A DNA stretch of 64,000 bases from assembly GCF_036231355.1 (NCBI RefSeq), contig NZ_CP109496.1, positions 3,658,001 through 3,722,000 on the forward strand, written 5' to 3'. This document shows positions 1 through 8,892 of this stretch, in pieces. A program made the position numbers and the translations under genes. The notes under the pieces are model-generated. The model ran no database searches. It was not told the origin of the DNA and was given only the letters and a program-made list of their open reading frames with translations. The stretch's first letter is position 1. Every line of letters begins with the position of its first letter. Source of the DNA: Streptomyces sp. NBC_01431 (lineage in GTDB: Bacteria > Actinomycetota > Actinomycetes > Streptomycetales > Streptomycetaceae).

Positions 1-796
1 GCAGCAGCTCGGCGAAGGCGCGGGCGGTGTCGCCCGCCGGGTCGGCGGTGCGCGCGGCGGGCCCACTGTCGGTCCCGGTGTCCAGGCGCCCTTCGTCGGT
101 CATCAGGGCGACGACCGGAGCGAGGTTCTCGTTCGGCCCGATCGGATGCACCGCCGGTCCGGTGAACAGCGAGGTGTCGTAGGCCAGTTGTACGTGGTCC
201 ACCGAGTGGGCCCGCAGGGCGCGGGCGGTGTCGTCGGCGAGGGCCGCCAGGCGCGCCCGGTCCAGGGTGGGGTCGCCGCCGCCGACGAGGGTGACGGCGG
301 AGCCGTCGGCCGGAGCCACCACGGTGGTGGCGAAGCGGTGGTCGGGGGCGAGCGCGGTGAGGACCGCCGCCGCCGTCGCGATCTTGACGGTGGAGGCCGG
401 GGTCATGGCCGCGTCCGCGCGGGCCCCGTACAGCGCGTTGCCGGTCGCGGTGTCGACCACCGAGGCGGCCGGCTGCGCGCCGAGTGCCGGGTCGGTAAGC
501 AGCGGGGCGAGCGCGGCGGGCAGCCCGGCCGGGACGGGGGCGCCGGCCGGGGTGCCGAGTGCGGCGAGCACGGTGGGCGCGCTCGGCGCCGGAGCCGGAG
601 TCGGAGCCTGAGCGTCCGGATCCATCGGGCGCTGGTGATGTGCGCCACCCCCGGCGCCCCGCGCTGCGGCCCGGTCGCGCTCGGCCGTACGCTGGCCTGA
701 GTCCCACGGTCCGGCCACGGACACCGTCCCGGCGGCGACCGCCAGGCCGACCGCCGCCGCACCCGCCGTGAGCTGCCATGTCTTGGGTCCCGGCAC
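1..796 (-). CDS. dacB: D-alanyl-D-alanine carboxypeptidase, PBP4 (S13) family, C-terminus outside window
   Basis: Only the first 265 residues are inside the window; the rest lies to the left. A hydrophobic signal segment at about residues 8-28 indicates export. It is followed by a Pro/Ala-rich linker and the serine-acylation motif SxxK (Ser135-Thr-Val-Lys138) in a context typical of family S13 penicillin-binding proteins, which trim or cross-link peptidoglycan stem peptides outside the membrane. Start GTG at 796 is chosen because GAAAGGGG lies about 10 nt upstream; an in-frame GTG at 826 is an alternative. It is divergent from ppa, as in many Streptomyces genomes, where tilS and hpt usually follow dacB. 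Confidence 0.85.
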   Translation of the reverse strand, partial: MPGPKTWQLTAGAAAVGLAVAAGTVSVAGPWDSGQRTAERDRAAARGAGGGAHHQRPMDPDAQAPTPAPAPSAPTVLAALGTPAGAPVPAGLPAALAPLLTDPALGAQPAASVVDTATGNALYGARADAAMTPASTVKIATAAAVLTALAPDHRFATTVVAPADGSAVTLVGGGDPTLDRARLAALADDTARALRAHSVDHVQLAYDTSLFTGPAVHPIGPNENLAPVVALMTDEGRLDTGTDSGPAARTADPAGDTARAFAELL

Positions 797-930
797 CGAG
801 GACCAGCCCCTTTCGCGATCACACACCTGCGTGAGGGACACTTAATCACCAGAACTGCGTCCAGCCGCGAACACGGCGCCCGGCGCAGCACCCGTCCGAT
901 GCATGTGCTGATCATGGAGGAGAGCCACCC

Positions 931-1425
931 GTGGAGTTCGACGTCACCATCGAGATCCCGAAGGGATCGCGGAACAAGTACGAGGTCGACCACGAGACCG
1001 GCCGGATCCGCCTGGACCGTCGACTCTTCACCTCGACCAGCTACCCGGCCGACTACGGCTTCGTCGAGAACACCCTGGGCGAGGACGGCGACCCGCTGGA
1101 CGCCCTGGTCCTGCTGGACGAGCCGACCTTCCCCGGCTGCGTCATCAAGTGCCGTGCCATCGGCATGTTCCGCATGACCGACGAGGCCGGCGGCGACGAC
1201 AAGCTGCTGTGCGTCCCCGCCTCGGACCCGCGCGTCGAGCACCTGCGCGACATCCACCACGTCTCCGAGTTCGACCGCCTGGAGATCCAGCACTTCTTCG
1301 AGGTCTACAAGGACCTGGAGCCCGGCAAGTCCGTCGAGGGCGCCAACTGGGTCGGCCGCGTCGAGGCCGAGGCCGAGGTCGAGGCCTCCTACAAGCGCCT
1401 TGAGGCGCAGGGCGGCGCGCACTGA
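931..1425 (+). CDS. ppa: Inorganic pyrophosphatase (family I)
   Basis: This 164-aa cytoplasmic enzyme hydrolyses pyrophosphate to two phosphates and so pulls biosynthetic reactions forward. The family I signature is clear: PKGSRNKYE near residues 10-18, DYGF at 41-44, and the metal-binding EDGDPLDALV at 51-60 with its acidic triad. The length is normal for a bacterial hexameric PPase. The GTG start at 931 follows a strong GGAGGAG site. It is transcribed away from dacB and stands alone, with the next gene about 120 bp downstream. Confidence 0.97.
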   Translation: MEFDVTIEIPKGSRNKYEVDHETGRIRLDRRLFTSTSYPADYGFVENTLGEDGDPLDALVLLDEPTFPGCVIKCRAIGMFRMTDEAGGDDKLLCVPASDPRVEHLRDIHHVSEFDRLEIQHFFEVYKDLEPGKSVEGANWVGRVEAEAEVEASYKRLEAQGGAH

Positions 1426-1542
1426 CGCGCGATCTTCCGTACGACGACGGGCGGTGCACCTTCGAGGTGCGCCGCCCGTTGTCGTACCAGCCGATGAACG
1501 CCCACATACTGGGCACACGCATCGAAGCGGCCGGAGGGAGGC

Positions 1543-3204
1543 GTGGGACACGTGGTGGCTGAGCAGCAGGAGTGGACCGAGGACCGCAAGCCGCAGTCCG
1601 ACGAGGCGCGCAGCGCGTTCGCACCCCCCGAGGGCGTGGAGCAGCCGCAGCCGCCCGAGGAGGACTCACCGACCTCCGAGTTCGCGCTGCCCGCCGGAGT
1701 CGCCACCCCGGCCGCCGAGCCGGTCGCCGACCAGGCCGCCTCCGCGTTCGCGACGCCGAGCACCTACACCGCGCGCGACGTGCCCTCCGCCCTGATCACC
1801 ACGGCGGGCCTGCCGCTGGTGCGGCTGTCCAAGGACGCGCCCTGGCAGGACCGGATGCGCACCATGCTGCGGATGCCGGTCGGCGAGCGGCCGGTGCCCG
1901 AGCCGGTGCAGAAGCACGACGACACCGGCCCCGCCGTGCCCCGTGTGCTCGACCTGACGCTGCGTATCGGCGAGCTGCTGCTCGCGGGCGGCGAGGGCGC
2001 CGAGGACGTCGAGGCCGCGATGTTCGCGATCTGCCGCAGCTACGGGCTCGACTCCTGCGAGCCGACGGTCACCTTCACCATGCTCGCCATCACCCACCAG
2101 CCGTCCCTGGTGGACGACCCGGTGACGGCCAACCGCACGGTGCGCCGCCGGGGCACCGACTACACCCGGCTCGCGGCCGTCCACCGGCTCGTCACCGACA
2201 TGACCAGCGCCGACCACGAGGTGTCGCTCGAAGAGGCCTACCGCCGCCTCGCGGAGATCCGCCGCAACCGCCACCCCTATCCCGGCTGGGTGCTCACCAC
2301 CGCCTGCGGACTGCTGGCCGGCGCGGCTTCCGTGCTGCTCGGCGGCGGTGTCACGGTGTTCCTGGTGGCGGCGGTCGGCGCGGTGCTCGGTGACCGGCTG
2401 GCCTGGCTGTGCGCGGCCCGCGGACTGCCGGAGTTCTACCAGTTCGTGGTGGCCGCGATGCCGCCCGCCGCGATGGGCGTGGCGCTCAGCCTGCTCTCCT
2501 GGGACCTCAGCCCGTCCGCCGTGATCACCGGTGGCCTGTTCGCGCTGATCCCCGGGCGGGCCCTGGTGGCGGCCGTCCAGGACGGTCTGACGGGCTTCTA
2601 CGTCACCGCGTCGGCACGGCTGCTCGAAGTCGGGTACTTCTTCGTCGCGATCGTCGTCGGCGTCCTCACCGTGCTGTACGGCGGGCTCCAGATCCACGCC
2701 GAGCTCAACCCGGAGGGCACCTTCAAGCCCATCGACCGCCCGGTGATCCAGATCCTCGCGTCGGTGCTGCTCTGCCTGACCTTCGCGGTGCTGCTCCAGC
2801 AGGATCGTTCCACCGTGCTGATCGTGTCCGCGAACGGCGGGGTCGCCTGGGTGGTGTACGCGGCGATCGCGGTCACCGCGAAGGGCTCGCCGATCATGGC
2901 GACGGCGGTCGCGGCGGGCCTGGTCGGCCTGTTCGGCCAGCTGCTCTCGCGGTACCGCAACACCTCGGCCCTGCTGTACGTCACGGCCGCCATCGGCCCG
3001 CTACTGCCCGGTAGCGCCATGTACTTCGGCGTCCTGTCGATCGCCCAGAACCACTTGGACCAGGGCATCGCCTCGCTCGCCAAGGCGGCGGCGCTGGCCC
3101 TGGCGATCGCGATCGGCGTGAACCTCGGCAACGAGATCGCCCGGCTCTTCCTCAGGGCCCCGGGCGCGAGCCGCGCCGCGGCCAAGCGGACCCGCGGCTT
3201 CTGA
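1543..3204 (+). CDS. Threonine/serine exporter family membrane protein (ThrE/DUF1212)
   Basis: The 553-aa protein has a long acidic, Pro/Ala-rich N-terminus (about 1-120), a conserved soluble ThrE/DUF1212 domain (about 130-235), and then about ten hydrophobic segments from residue 245 to the end. This is the architecture of the Corynebacterium ThrE exporter, in which the two halves (DUF1212 and DUF3815) are fused. The likely role is efflux of threonine, serine or related small metabolites across the cytoplasmic membrane; the substrate here is inferred. GGAGGGAGG ends at 1541, so GTG 1543 is rather close and the in-frame GTG at 1552 is an equally good start. Confidence 0.88.
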   Translation: MGHVVAEQQEWTEDRKPQSDEARSAFAPPEGVEQPQPPEEDSPTSEFALPAGVATPAAEPVADQAASAFATPSTYTARDVPSALITTAGLPLVRLSKDAPWQDRMRTMLRMPVGERPVPEPVQKHDDTGPAVPRVLDLTLRIGELLLAGGEGAEDVEAAMFAICRSYGLDSCEPTVTFTMLAITHQPSLVDDPVTANRTVRRRGTDYTRLAAVHRLVTDMTSADHEVSLEEAYRRLAEIRRNRHPYPGWVLTTACGLLAGAASVLLGGGVTVFLVAAVGAVLGDRLAWLCAARGLPEFYQFVVAAMPPAAMGVALSLLSWDLSPSAVITGGLFALIPGRALVAAVQDGLTGFYVTASARLLEVGYFFVAIVVGVLTVLYGGLQIHAELNPEGTFKPIDRPVIQILASVLLCLTFAVLLQQDRSTVLIVSANGGVAWVVYAAIAVTAKGSPIMATAVAAGLVGLFGQLLSRYRNTSALLYVTAAIGPLLPGSAMYFGVLSIAQNHLDQGIASLAKAAALALAIAIGVNLGNEIARLFLRAPGASRAAAKRTRGF

Positions 3205-3307
3205 CCGTACGGGCCTGACGGCGTACGGCCGGTGACAGCGTAGGACCGGTCGCCGTGTACCGCCGGTGGCGTCGTGCGGCCGGTGACGTACCGGGGTGAA
3301 GCGCCGG

Positions 3308-4003
3308 TCAGCGCTTGGCGTGGCGGCCGCCGCGCTGCGGGGACCGGGCCGTGGGGCCGTCGGCCGCGAGCGGCGGGTTCTTCTTCGCCTTGGCGCGCGC
3401 CCGCAGGAACTCGATGGCGATCGGCACGACCGAGACCAGCACGATCGCGACGAGGATCAGCTCGATGTGCTTGTGGACGAAGCCGACGTTGCCCAGGGCC
3501 GCGCCGAGCAGGGTGACGCCCGCGCCCCACAGCGTGCCGCCGATGACGTTGAAGGTGACGAACGAGCGGTAGTTCATGCCGCTGACGCCCGCGACGATCG
3601 GTGTGAAGGTGCGCACGATCGGCACGAAGCGGGCCAGGACCAGCGACTTCGGCCCGTACTTCTCGAAGAATTCGTGGGCCTTCTCGACGTTCTCCTGCTT
3701 GAAGAGCTTGGAGTCGGGCCGTCTGAACAGCGACGGGCCCACCTTCTTGCCGAACAGATAGCCCACCTGGTCGCCCAGGACCGCGGCGAGCACCACGAGC
3801 ACACAGACCAGCCACAGCGGGGTGTCCAGCTTGCCGGTGGTGACGAGGAGGCCGGTGGTGAACAGCAGCGAGTCGCCCGGCAGGAAGAACCCGATGAGCA
3901 GTCCGGACTCGGCGAACACGATGAGCAGCAGTCCGGCCAGACCGAAGGTCTGGAGCAGATAGTCCGGGTCCAGCCAGCTCGGTCCGAGGGCGAGGTCAGT
4001 CAC
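3308..4003 (-). CDS. DedA family membrane protein
   Basis: A 231-aa integral membrane protein of the DedA/VTT superfamily, implicated in lipid carrier (undecaprenyl phosphate) flipping and membrane homeostasis in bacteria. It has the family hallmarks: the E-S-G-L-L-I-G-F-F-L-P-G-D-S re-entrant segment near residues 30-45, a YLFGKKVG stretch, and the conserved R-F-V-P-I-V-R-T-F-T-P motif. The C-terminus is basic and Ala/Pro-rich. The chosen GTG at 4003 has AGGAG about 9 nt upstream. A far longer open frame through 6169 on this strand is an artefact of high GC and runs antisense to the decarboxylase gene. Confidence 0.93.
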   Translation of the reverse strand: MTDLALGPSWLDPDYLLQTFGLAGLLLIVFAESGLLIGFFLPGDSLLFTTGLLVTTGKLDTPLWLVCVLVVLAAVLGDQVGYLFGKKVGPSLFRRPDSKLFKQENVEKAHEFFEKYGPKSLVLARFVPIVRTFTPIVAGVSGMNYRSFVTFNVIGGTLWGAGVTLLGAALGNVGFVHKHIELILVAIVLVSVVPIAIEFLRARAKAKKNPPLAADGPTARSPQRGGRHAKR

Positions 4004-4141
4004 GGGTACCGGGCTCCTGGGGGTGGGTGTCGGGCGGGCTGTCCGCCGTCGGCAGCCAAAGTTATCAACGTAACGCGCGAAAGCATGGTTCCAGGGGCAG
4101 GCTGGGGAGGGCCGACAAGGGCTGGTGGAAGGGGCGACCGC

Positions 4142-4507
4142 ATGGGTATCGAGGAGTACGGCGGCGGGCAGGGACCGCAGTCGGACGTGCTGGTCGTGAC
4201 CACGAACGACGTACCCGGCTACACGGTGCAGCAGGTCATCGGGGAGGTCTTCGGACTCACGGTGCGCTCCCGTCACCTCGGCAGCCAGATCGGTGCCGGG
4301 CTGAAGTCCATGATCGGCGGCGAGCTGAAAGGCCTGACCAAGACGCTGGTCGAGACGCGGAACCAGGCGATGGAGCGGCTGGTGGCCCAGGCGAAGGCGC
4401 GCGGCGCCAACGCGGTCCTGATGATGCGGTTCGACGTGACGGAGGCGGCCGACGTGGGTACGGAGGTGTGCGCGTACGGCACCGCGGTGGTCATCTCTCG
4501 CAGCTGA
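4142..4507 (+). CDS. YbjQ/DUF74 family heavy-metal-binding-domain protein
   Basis: A small soluble protein of 121 aa. From residue 15 on it matches the YbjQ (UPF0145/DUF74) family: VVTTNDVPGYTV, then G-E-V-F-G-L, a central R-x-Q-A-x-E-R-x helix with ARGANAV, and a C-terminal CAYGTAV strand. These proteins form pentameric rings in structural studies, but their role is poorly defined. The ATG at 4142 follows GGAAGGGG. It is divergent from dedA and about 50 bp upstream of the glutamate decarboxylase gene, so the two could be co-transcribed. Confidence 0.9.
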   Translation: MGIEEYGGGQGPQSDVLVVTTNDVPGYTVQQVIGEVFGLTVRSRHLGSQIGAGLKSMIGGELKGLTKTLVETRNQAMERLVAQAKARGANAVLMMRFDVTEAADVGTEVCAYGTAVVISRS

Positions 4508-4558
4508 GTCCGGGCGCCCGCCCAACTCTCTCTCCCCCCGAAAGGACGTTGACAGCTC

Positions 4559-5992
4559 ATGGCACTGCACCGGGGCGGCAGCAAGAAGGATCACGCCGAC
4601 GAGAAGGGGGAGGGCGGTCGGCTCTCCCTGAACCCGTTCTACGGGGAGGCCGACCCCATCGGGTCGATGACGTCGGCGCCGCCCCGGCACCGGCTGCCCG
4701 AGCGGCCGCTGGCGCCGACGACCGCGTACCAGGTGGTCCACGACGAGCTGATGCTCGACGGCAACGCCCGCCTCAACCTCGCGACGTTCGTCACCACCTG
4801 GATGGAGCCGGAGGCCTCGGTGCTGATGGCGGAGTGCCGCGACAAGAACATGATCGACAAGGACGAGTACCCGCGCACCGCCGAGTTGGAGCGGCGCTGC
4901 GTGGCGATGCTCGCCGACCTCTGGCACGCGCCGGATCCGACCACCGCGGTCGGCTGCTCCACGACCGGCTCCAGCGAGGCCTGCATGCTGGCGGGCCTCG
5001 CGCTCAAGCGGCGCTGGGCGCAGCGGAACGCGGACCGCTACCCCTCGCGCGAGGCCCGCCCCAACCTCGTGATGGGCGTCAACGTGCAGGTCTGCTGGGA
5101 GAAGTTCTGCAACTTCTGGGAGGTCGAGGCGCGCCAAGTGCCCATGGAGGGCGACCGCTTCCACCTCGATCCGCAAGCCGCCGCCGCACTCTGCGACGAG
5201 AACACGATCGGGGTCGTCGGGGTGCTCGGCTCCACCTTCGACGGGTCGTACGAGCCGATCGCCCAACTGTGCGCGGCGCTGGACGATTTGCAGGAGCGTA
5301 CGGGTCTGGACGTCCCCGTGCACGTCGACGGGGCGTCCGGGGCAATGATCGCGCCCTTCCTGGACGAGGACCTGGTGTGGGACTTCCGGCTGCCTCGGGT
5401 GTCCTCGATCAACACCTCGGGGCACAAATACGGTCTCGTGTACCCCGGGGTGGGCTGGGCGCTGTGGCGCACGGCGGAGGAGCTCCCAGAGGAGCTGGTC
5501 TTCCGGGTGAACTACCTCGGCGGCGACATGCCGACGTTCGCGCTCAACTTCTCGCGGCCGGGGGCACAGGTGGTGGCGCAGTACTACACGTTTCTGCGGC
5601 TCGGGCGGGAGGGGTACCGGGCGGTCCAGCAGACGACGCGGGACGTGGCGCGGGAACTCGCGGAGCGGGTGGAGGCCTTCGGCGACTTCCAACTCCTCAC
5701 CCAGGGCAACGAGTTGCCGGTGTTCGCCTTCACGACGACGCCGGAGGTGGACCGGTACGACGTGTTCGACGTGTCCCGGCGGCTGCGCGAACGGGGCTGG
5801 CTGGTTCCCGCGTACACCTTCCCGGCGAACCGCGAGGACCTGTCGGTCCTCAGGGTGGTCTGCCGCAACGGCTTCTCCTCCGACCTGGCGGACCTCCTGA
5901 TCGAGGACCTGTCCCGGCTGCTGCCGGAACTGCGGCGCCAGGCCGCGCCACTGGGGCGGGACGAGTTGGTGGCGACGGCGTTCCACCACTAG
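4559..5992 (+). CDS. gad: Glutamate decarboxylase (PLP-dependent)
   Basis: A 477-aa group II PLP decarboxylase that converts L-glutamate to GABA and CO2, consuming a proton. The cofactor lysine is K290 in S-I-N-T-S-G-H-K-Y-G. The PLP-ring aspartate is D257 in H-V-D-G-A-S, and the phosphate-binding TGSSEA lies at 136-141. The full length and the unbroken H-K motif indicate an active enzyme. A weak AAAGGACG precedes the ATG. No glutamate/GABA antiporter is adjacent, so a role in acid resistance is not shown by context; GABA-shunt metabolism is equally possible. Confidence 0.93.
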   Translation: MALHRGGSKKDHADEKGEGGRLSLNPFYGEADPIGSMTSAPPRHRLPERPLAPTTAYQVVHDELMLDGNARLNLATFVTTWMEPEASVLMAECRDKNMIDKDEYPRTAELERRCVAMLADLWHAPDPTTAVGCSTTGSSEACMLAGLALKRRWAQRNADRYPSREARPNLVMGVNVQVCWEKFCNFWEVEARQVPMEGDRFHLDPQAAAALCDENTIGVVGVLGSTFDGSYEPIAQLCAALDDLQERTGLDVPVHVDGASGAMIAPFLDEDLVWDFRLPRVSSINTSGHKYGLVYPGVGWALWRTAEELPEELVFRVNYLGGDMPTFALNFSRPGAQVVAQYYTFLRLGREGYRAVQQTTRDVARELAERVEAFGDFQLLTQGNELPVFAFTTTPEVDRYDVFDVSRRLRERGWLVPAYTFPANREDLSVLRVVCRNGFSSDLADLLIEDLSRLLPELRRQAAPLGRDELVATAFHH

Positions 5993-6052
5993 GCGCCGCT
6001 CAGCGGGTTCTGCCCAAGGGGCCCGCCCGCTCGTTGCCCTGTAAGAACCGGC

Positions 6053-6086
6053 CCCGCCCCGGTGGTGCCCGTCAGTCCGGGGCGGG
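6053..6086. terminator. Bidirectional stem-loop between gad and padR
   Basis: CCCGCCCCGG (6053-6062) pairs with CCGGGGCGGG (6077-6086) around a 14-nt loop. It lies between two convergent genes and overlaps the last codons of the PadR gene. Confidence 0.5.
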
Positions 6087-6704
6087 CCCCTGGGGTGACG
6101 GGCCGGCGGGGGCGGGGGCCGAGCCCCAGTCCGGGGTCCAGCCGGGTTCGCCCGCGAAGGCGTACGCACCCGCCTCGATCCGGGCGATCAGCCCCCGCGT
6201 CCACGCCGCCCCCGCGTCCGACGAGTGCACCCACATGTTCATGATCTCGCCGATGTGGCCGAACTGGTCCGGGCCCTCACCCACCAGGTAGTACTCCGCC
6301 ACCGTGGCGCGCCATCCCGCCAGCTTCTCCAGCCGCTCGCGCAGCAGGGCGACGACCTCCGCGCGCGGCAGGTCCACCATGAAGCCGAGCGCCGCCGACA
6401 TCACGTCCATCTTCTGGTCGTACGAGGACAACGCCTCGCGCAGCAGCCGGAAGTACTCCGCGCGGCCCGCCTGCGTCAGCTCGTACTCCGTGCGCGGCGG
6501 CCCGCCGACCGTGCTGGGCGCCACCTCATGGGCGAGGAGGACGCCCTGCTTGGCCATCTGCTTGAGCGCGTGGTAGATCGAACCGGGCTTGGCGTTGGAC
6601 CACTCGTGCGCGCCCCAGTACTCCAGGTCGCTCCGCACCTGGTAGCCGTGTGCCCGGCCGTGCTGACGTACCGCGCCAAGGACGAGGAGACGGATCACTG
6701 ACAT
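6072..6704 (-). CDS. PadR family transcriptional regulator
   Basis: A 210-aa repressor-type protein. The N-terminal winged helix (about 1-85) has the PadR pattern L-L-x-x-G-x-x-HGY and PGSIYHALKQM, followed by a long C-terminal dimerisation helix (Vir_C-like, about 95-190). The C-terminal tail is Gly/Pro-rich and probably unstructured. It lies 17 bp downstream of the DinB gene. TAGGCT followed by GGCGCC and then the ATG suggests its own leaderless promoter. A likely target is this small operon; the ligand is unknown. Confidence 0.9.
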   Translation of the reverse strand: MSVIRLLVLGAVRQHGRAHGYQVRSDLEYWGAHEWSNAKPGSIYHALKQMAKQGVLLAHEVAPSTVGGPPRTEYELTQAGRAEYFRLLREALSSYDQKMDVMSAALGFMVDLPRAEVVALLRERLEKLAGWRATVAEYYLVGEGPDQFGHIGEIMNMWVHSSDAGAAWTRGLIARIEAGAYAFAGEPGWTPDWGSAPAPAGPSPQGPAPD

Positions 6705-6716
6705 GGCGCCAGCCTA
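6705..6716 (-). promoter_or_regulatory. Putative leaderless promoter of padR
   Basis: On the minus strand, TAGGCT (6716-6711) lies exactly 6 nt before the ATG at 6704, the spacing seen for leaderless Streptomyces transcripts. No Shine-Dalgarno sequence is visible. Confidence 0.45.
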
Positions 6717-6721
6717 TGACC

Positions 6722-7258
6722 TCAGGAATTTGCGAGCGCCACCAGCTCGAACGCGGTCTTGCCGTCCAGGGATTCACGGACGATGTCCGCGTGCCCGGCG
6801 TGCCGTCCCATCTCCTCGATCAGGTGCAGCATGAGCCAGCGCATCGAGACCCGGCCCTCCTTGGGGAACCACGGCTGGTCCGGCAGCGGGAAGGTGTCGT
6901 CGAGGGAGGGCACCTTGCGGATGAACTCCTCGGTCTCGGCGGCCACTTCGTCCCAGAACGCGAGCATCCCCTCGACCGTCTCGTCACCGACGAGCTGGAA
7001 GCTCTCGTGCCAGTTCGAGGCGTCGCGCTGCTTCTCGTTGGGCTGCTGCTGAGCCATCCGCAGCCAGTTCAGCTCGCACTCCGCGACGTGCTTGACCAGC
7101 CCGGACAGCGACAGCCCGCTGGCGCTGGGGCGGCTCGCGGCCTGCTCCTCGGTGAGCCCGATGAGCGCGCGGCGCAGCCCGCCGCGCTGGGCCTCGACAA
7201 ACGCGAGGAGCGCGCCGCGCTCGTCGCCCCGGTCTTCCGCGGGAACGTGAGTGACCAT
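6722..7258 (-). CDS. DinB/DUF664 family protein (putative metal-dependent thiol transferase fold)
   Basis: A 178-aa soluble protein of the DinB/DUF664 four-helix superfamily. It has an early histidine in V-K-H-V-A-E-C-E and the C-terminal signature H-L-I-E-E-M-G-R-H-A-G-H-A-D near residues 150-163, the metal-site histidines of this fold. Several actinobacterial members use mycothiol or bacillithiol as co-substrate, but the reaction here is unknown. It is transcribed ahead of padR with a 17-bp gap, suggesting that the PadR protein regulates it. Confidence 0.88.
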   Translation of the reverse strand: MVTHVPAEDRGDERGALLAFVEAQRGGLRRALIGLTEEQAASRPSASGLSLSGLVKHVAECELNWLRMAQQQPNEKQRDASNWHESFQLVGDETVEGMLAFWDEVAAETEEFIRKVPSLDDTFPLPDQPWFPKEGRVSMRWLMLHLIEEMGRHAGHADIVRESLDGKTAFELVALANS

Positions 7259-7388
7259 GATCCGGACCGCCTTCGTTCGTGTTCTGCCGTGCTGACAAGG
7301 ATCACGTTATGAAGCAATGAGGTCAGGTTCTGTCCGCATTGGCGGCCGACTTCGAAGGAATCGGCCGGAGGGATCGCAACCGGAGCGA

Positions 7389-8846
7389 TCAGAACGGGAA
7401 CGGGCTGCGCTCGTGCTGGACCGAGATCCACTTCTGGGTGGTGAACGCCTCGACCGTGGAGTCGCCGTTCAGCCGCCCCAGCCCCGAGTACTTCTCGCCG
7501 CCGAAGGCCACCAGCGGCTCGTCCTGGATCGTGGAGTCGTTGACGTGCATCATCCCGGTGACGATCCGCTTGGCGAACCGCACCCCGCGCTCCACATTGG
7601 CGGTGTGCACCGCGCCGCTGAGTCCGTACGGGCTGTCGTTCGCCATGCGTACGGCCTCGGCCTCCCCGTCGAAGGGGATGAGCAGCGCCACCGGCCCGAA
7701 GATCTCCTGGCGCAGTACGGAGGAGTCGGCGGGCAGGCCCGCGAGCACGGTGGGCTCCACCAGGTTGCCGCGCGTGCGGCCCCGTACGAGCGCCGTGGCC
7801 CCCTCGGCGAGGGCCTGCTCGACCAGTGAAGTCAGCGCTTCCGCCTGGAAGTTGTTGATGACCGGGCCGATGTCGGTGGCCGGGTCGGCCGGGTCGCCGG
7901 TCTTCAGCGAGGCCACCTTCGCGAGGAACTTGGCGGTGAACTCCTCCTGCACCGAGGAGTCGACCAGGATCCGGTTGGCGGCCATGCAGACCTGGCCCTG
8001 GTAGACGAAGCGGCTGAAAACCGCCGCGTCCACCGCGTAGTCGAGGTCCGCGTCGTCCAGGACGACCAGCGCGCTGTTGCCGCTCAGCTCCAGGATGACG
8101 CGCTTGAAGTGGCTGCCGGCGACGGAGGCGACATGGCGGCCGGTGCGGTCGGAGCCCGCGAACGAGATCACTCTGGGGACCGGGTGCTCTATCAGCGCGT
8201 CGCCGACCTCGGCGATGTCGGTGACCAGGACGTTCAGCAGCCCGGCGGGCAGCCCGGCGTCCTTGAATATCTTGGCTATGAGCCCGCCGCCGACGACCGG
8301 CGCGTTCTGGTTCGGCTTGATGACTACGGCGTTGCCCAACGCCAGTGCCGGAGCGACCGACTTGATCGTCACCAGGAACGGGAAGTTGAACGGGCTGATC
8401 ACCCCGATCACACCGACCGGGAGCCGGTAGACGCGGTTCTCCTTGCCGTCCACCGGCGAGGGCAGGATGCGTCCCTCGGGGCGCAGCGCCAGCTGTATCG
8501 CCTCGCGCAGGAACTCCTTGGCGAGATGCACCTCGTACACCGCCTTGAGCCGGGTGCCGCCCAGCTCACTGATCATCGCCGCGATGATCTCCGGCTCGCG
8601 CTCCTCGACGATGCGCAGGGCGCGCTCGAAGACCAGTCTTCGGGTGTAGGGGTTGGTGTCGGCCCACTCCCGCTGGGCGCGCTCGGCCACCCGGTAGGCC
8701 TCGTCGACCTCCTCCACGGTGGCCACGGTGATGGCGGCGAGCTTCTCCCCGTTGTACGGATCGAAGTCGATGATGTCCCACGACCCGCTGCCGGTGCGCC
8801 ACTGGCCGTCTATGAACTGGTGGGCTAGGTCGGTGAAGAAGGACAT
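7389..8846 (-). CDS. NAD(P)-dependent aldehyde dehydrogenase (benzaldehyde-dehydrogenase-like)
   Basis: A 485-aa ALDH-superfamily enzyme oxidising an aldehyde to the acid. The catalytic cysteine is Cys287 (GQVCMAANR), the general base Glu253 (ILELSGN), the oxyanion asparagine Asn154 (SPFNFP) and the cofactor lysine Lys177. Motifs resemble vanillin/benzaldehyde dehydrogenases, but the true substrate cannot be read from sequence. The ATG at 8846 has AGGGATGGC just upstream. It is monocistronic; an 8-bp TGACGTCA palindrome lies in its upstream region. Confidence 0.92.
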   Translation of the reverse strand: MSFFTDLAHQFIDGQWRTGSGSWDIIDFDPYNGEKLAAITVATVEEVDEAYRVAERAQREWADTNPYTRRLVFERALRIVEEREPEIIAAMISELGGTRLKAVYEVHLAKEFLREAIQLALRPEGRILPSPVDGKENRVYRLPVGVIGVISPFNFPFLVTIKSVAPALALGNAVVIKPNQNAPVVGGGLIAKIFKDAGLPAGLLNVLVTDIAEVGDALIEHPVPRVISFAGSDRTGRHVASVAGSHFKRVILELSGNSALVVLDDADLDYAVDAAVFSRFVYQGQVCMAANRILVDSSVQEEFTAKFLAKVASLKTGDPADPATDIGPVINNFQAEALTSLVEQALAEGATALVRGRTRGNLVEPTVLAGLPADSSVLRQEIFGPVALLIPFDGEAEAVRMANDSPYGLSGAVHTANVERGVRFAKRIVTGMMHVNDSTIQDEPLVAFGGEKYSGLGRLNGDSTVEAFTTQKWISVQHERSPFPF

Positions 8847-8892
8847 GCCATCCCTAACTACTGGCCTGATGTGACGTCATCCTACTGATGAG

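Noticed and set aside
3308..6169. 953-aa open frame on the minus strand
   Set aside because: It is an antisense artefact over the decarboxylase gene; only the DedA part from GTG 4003 has conserved content and a ribosome site.
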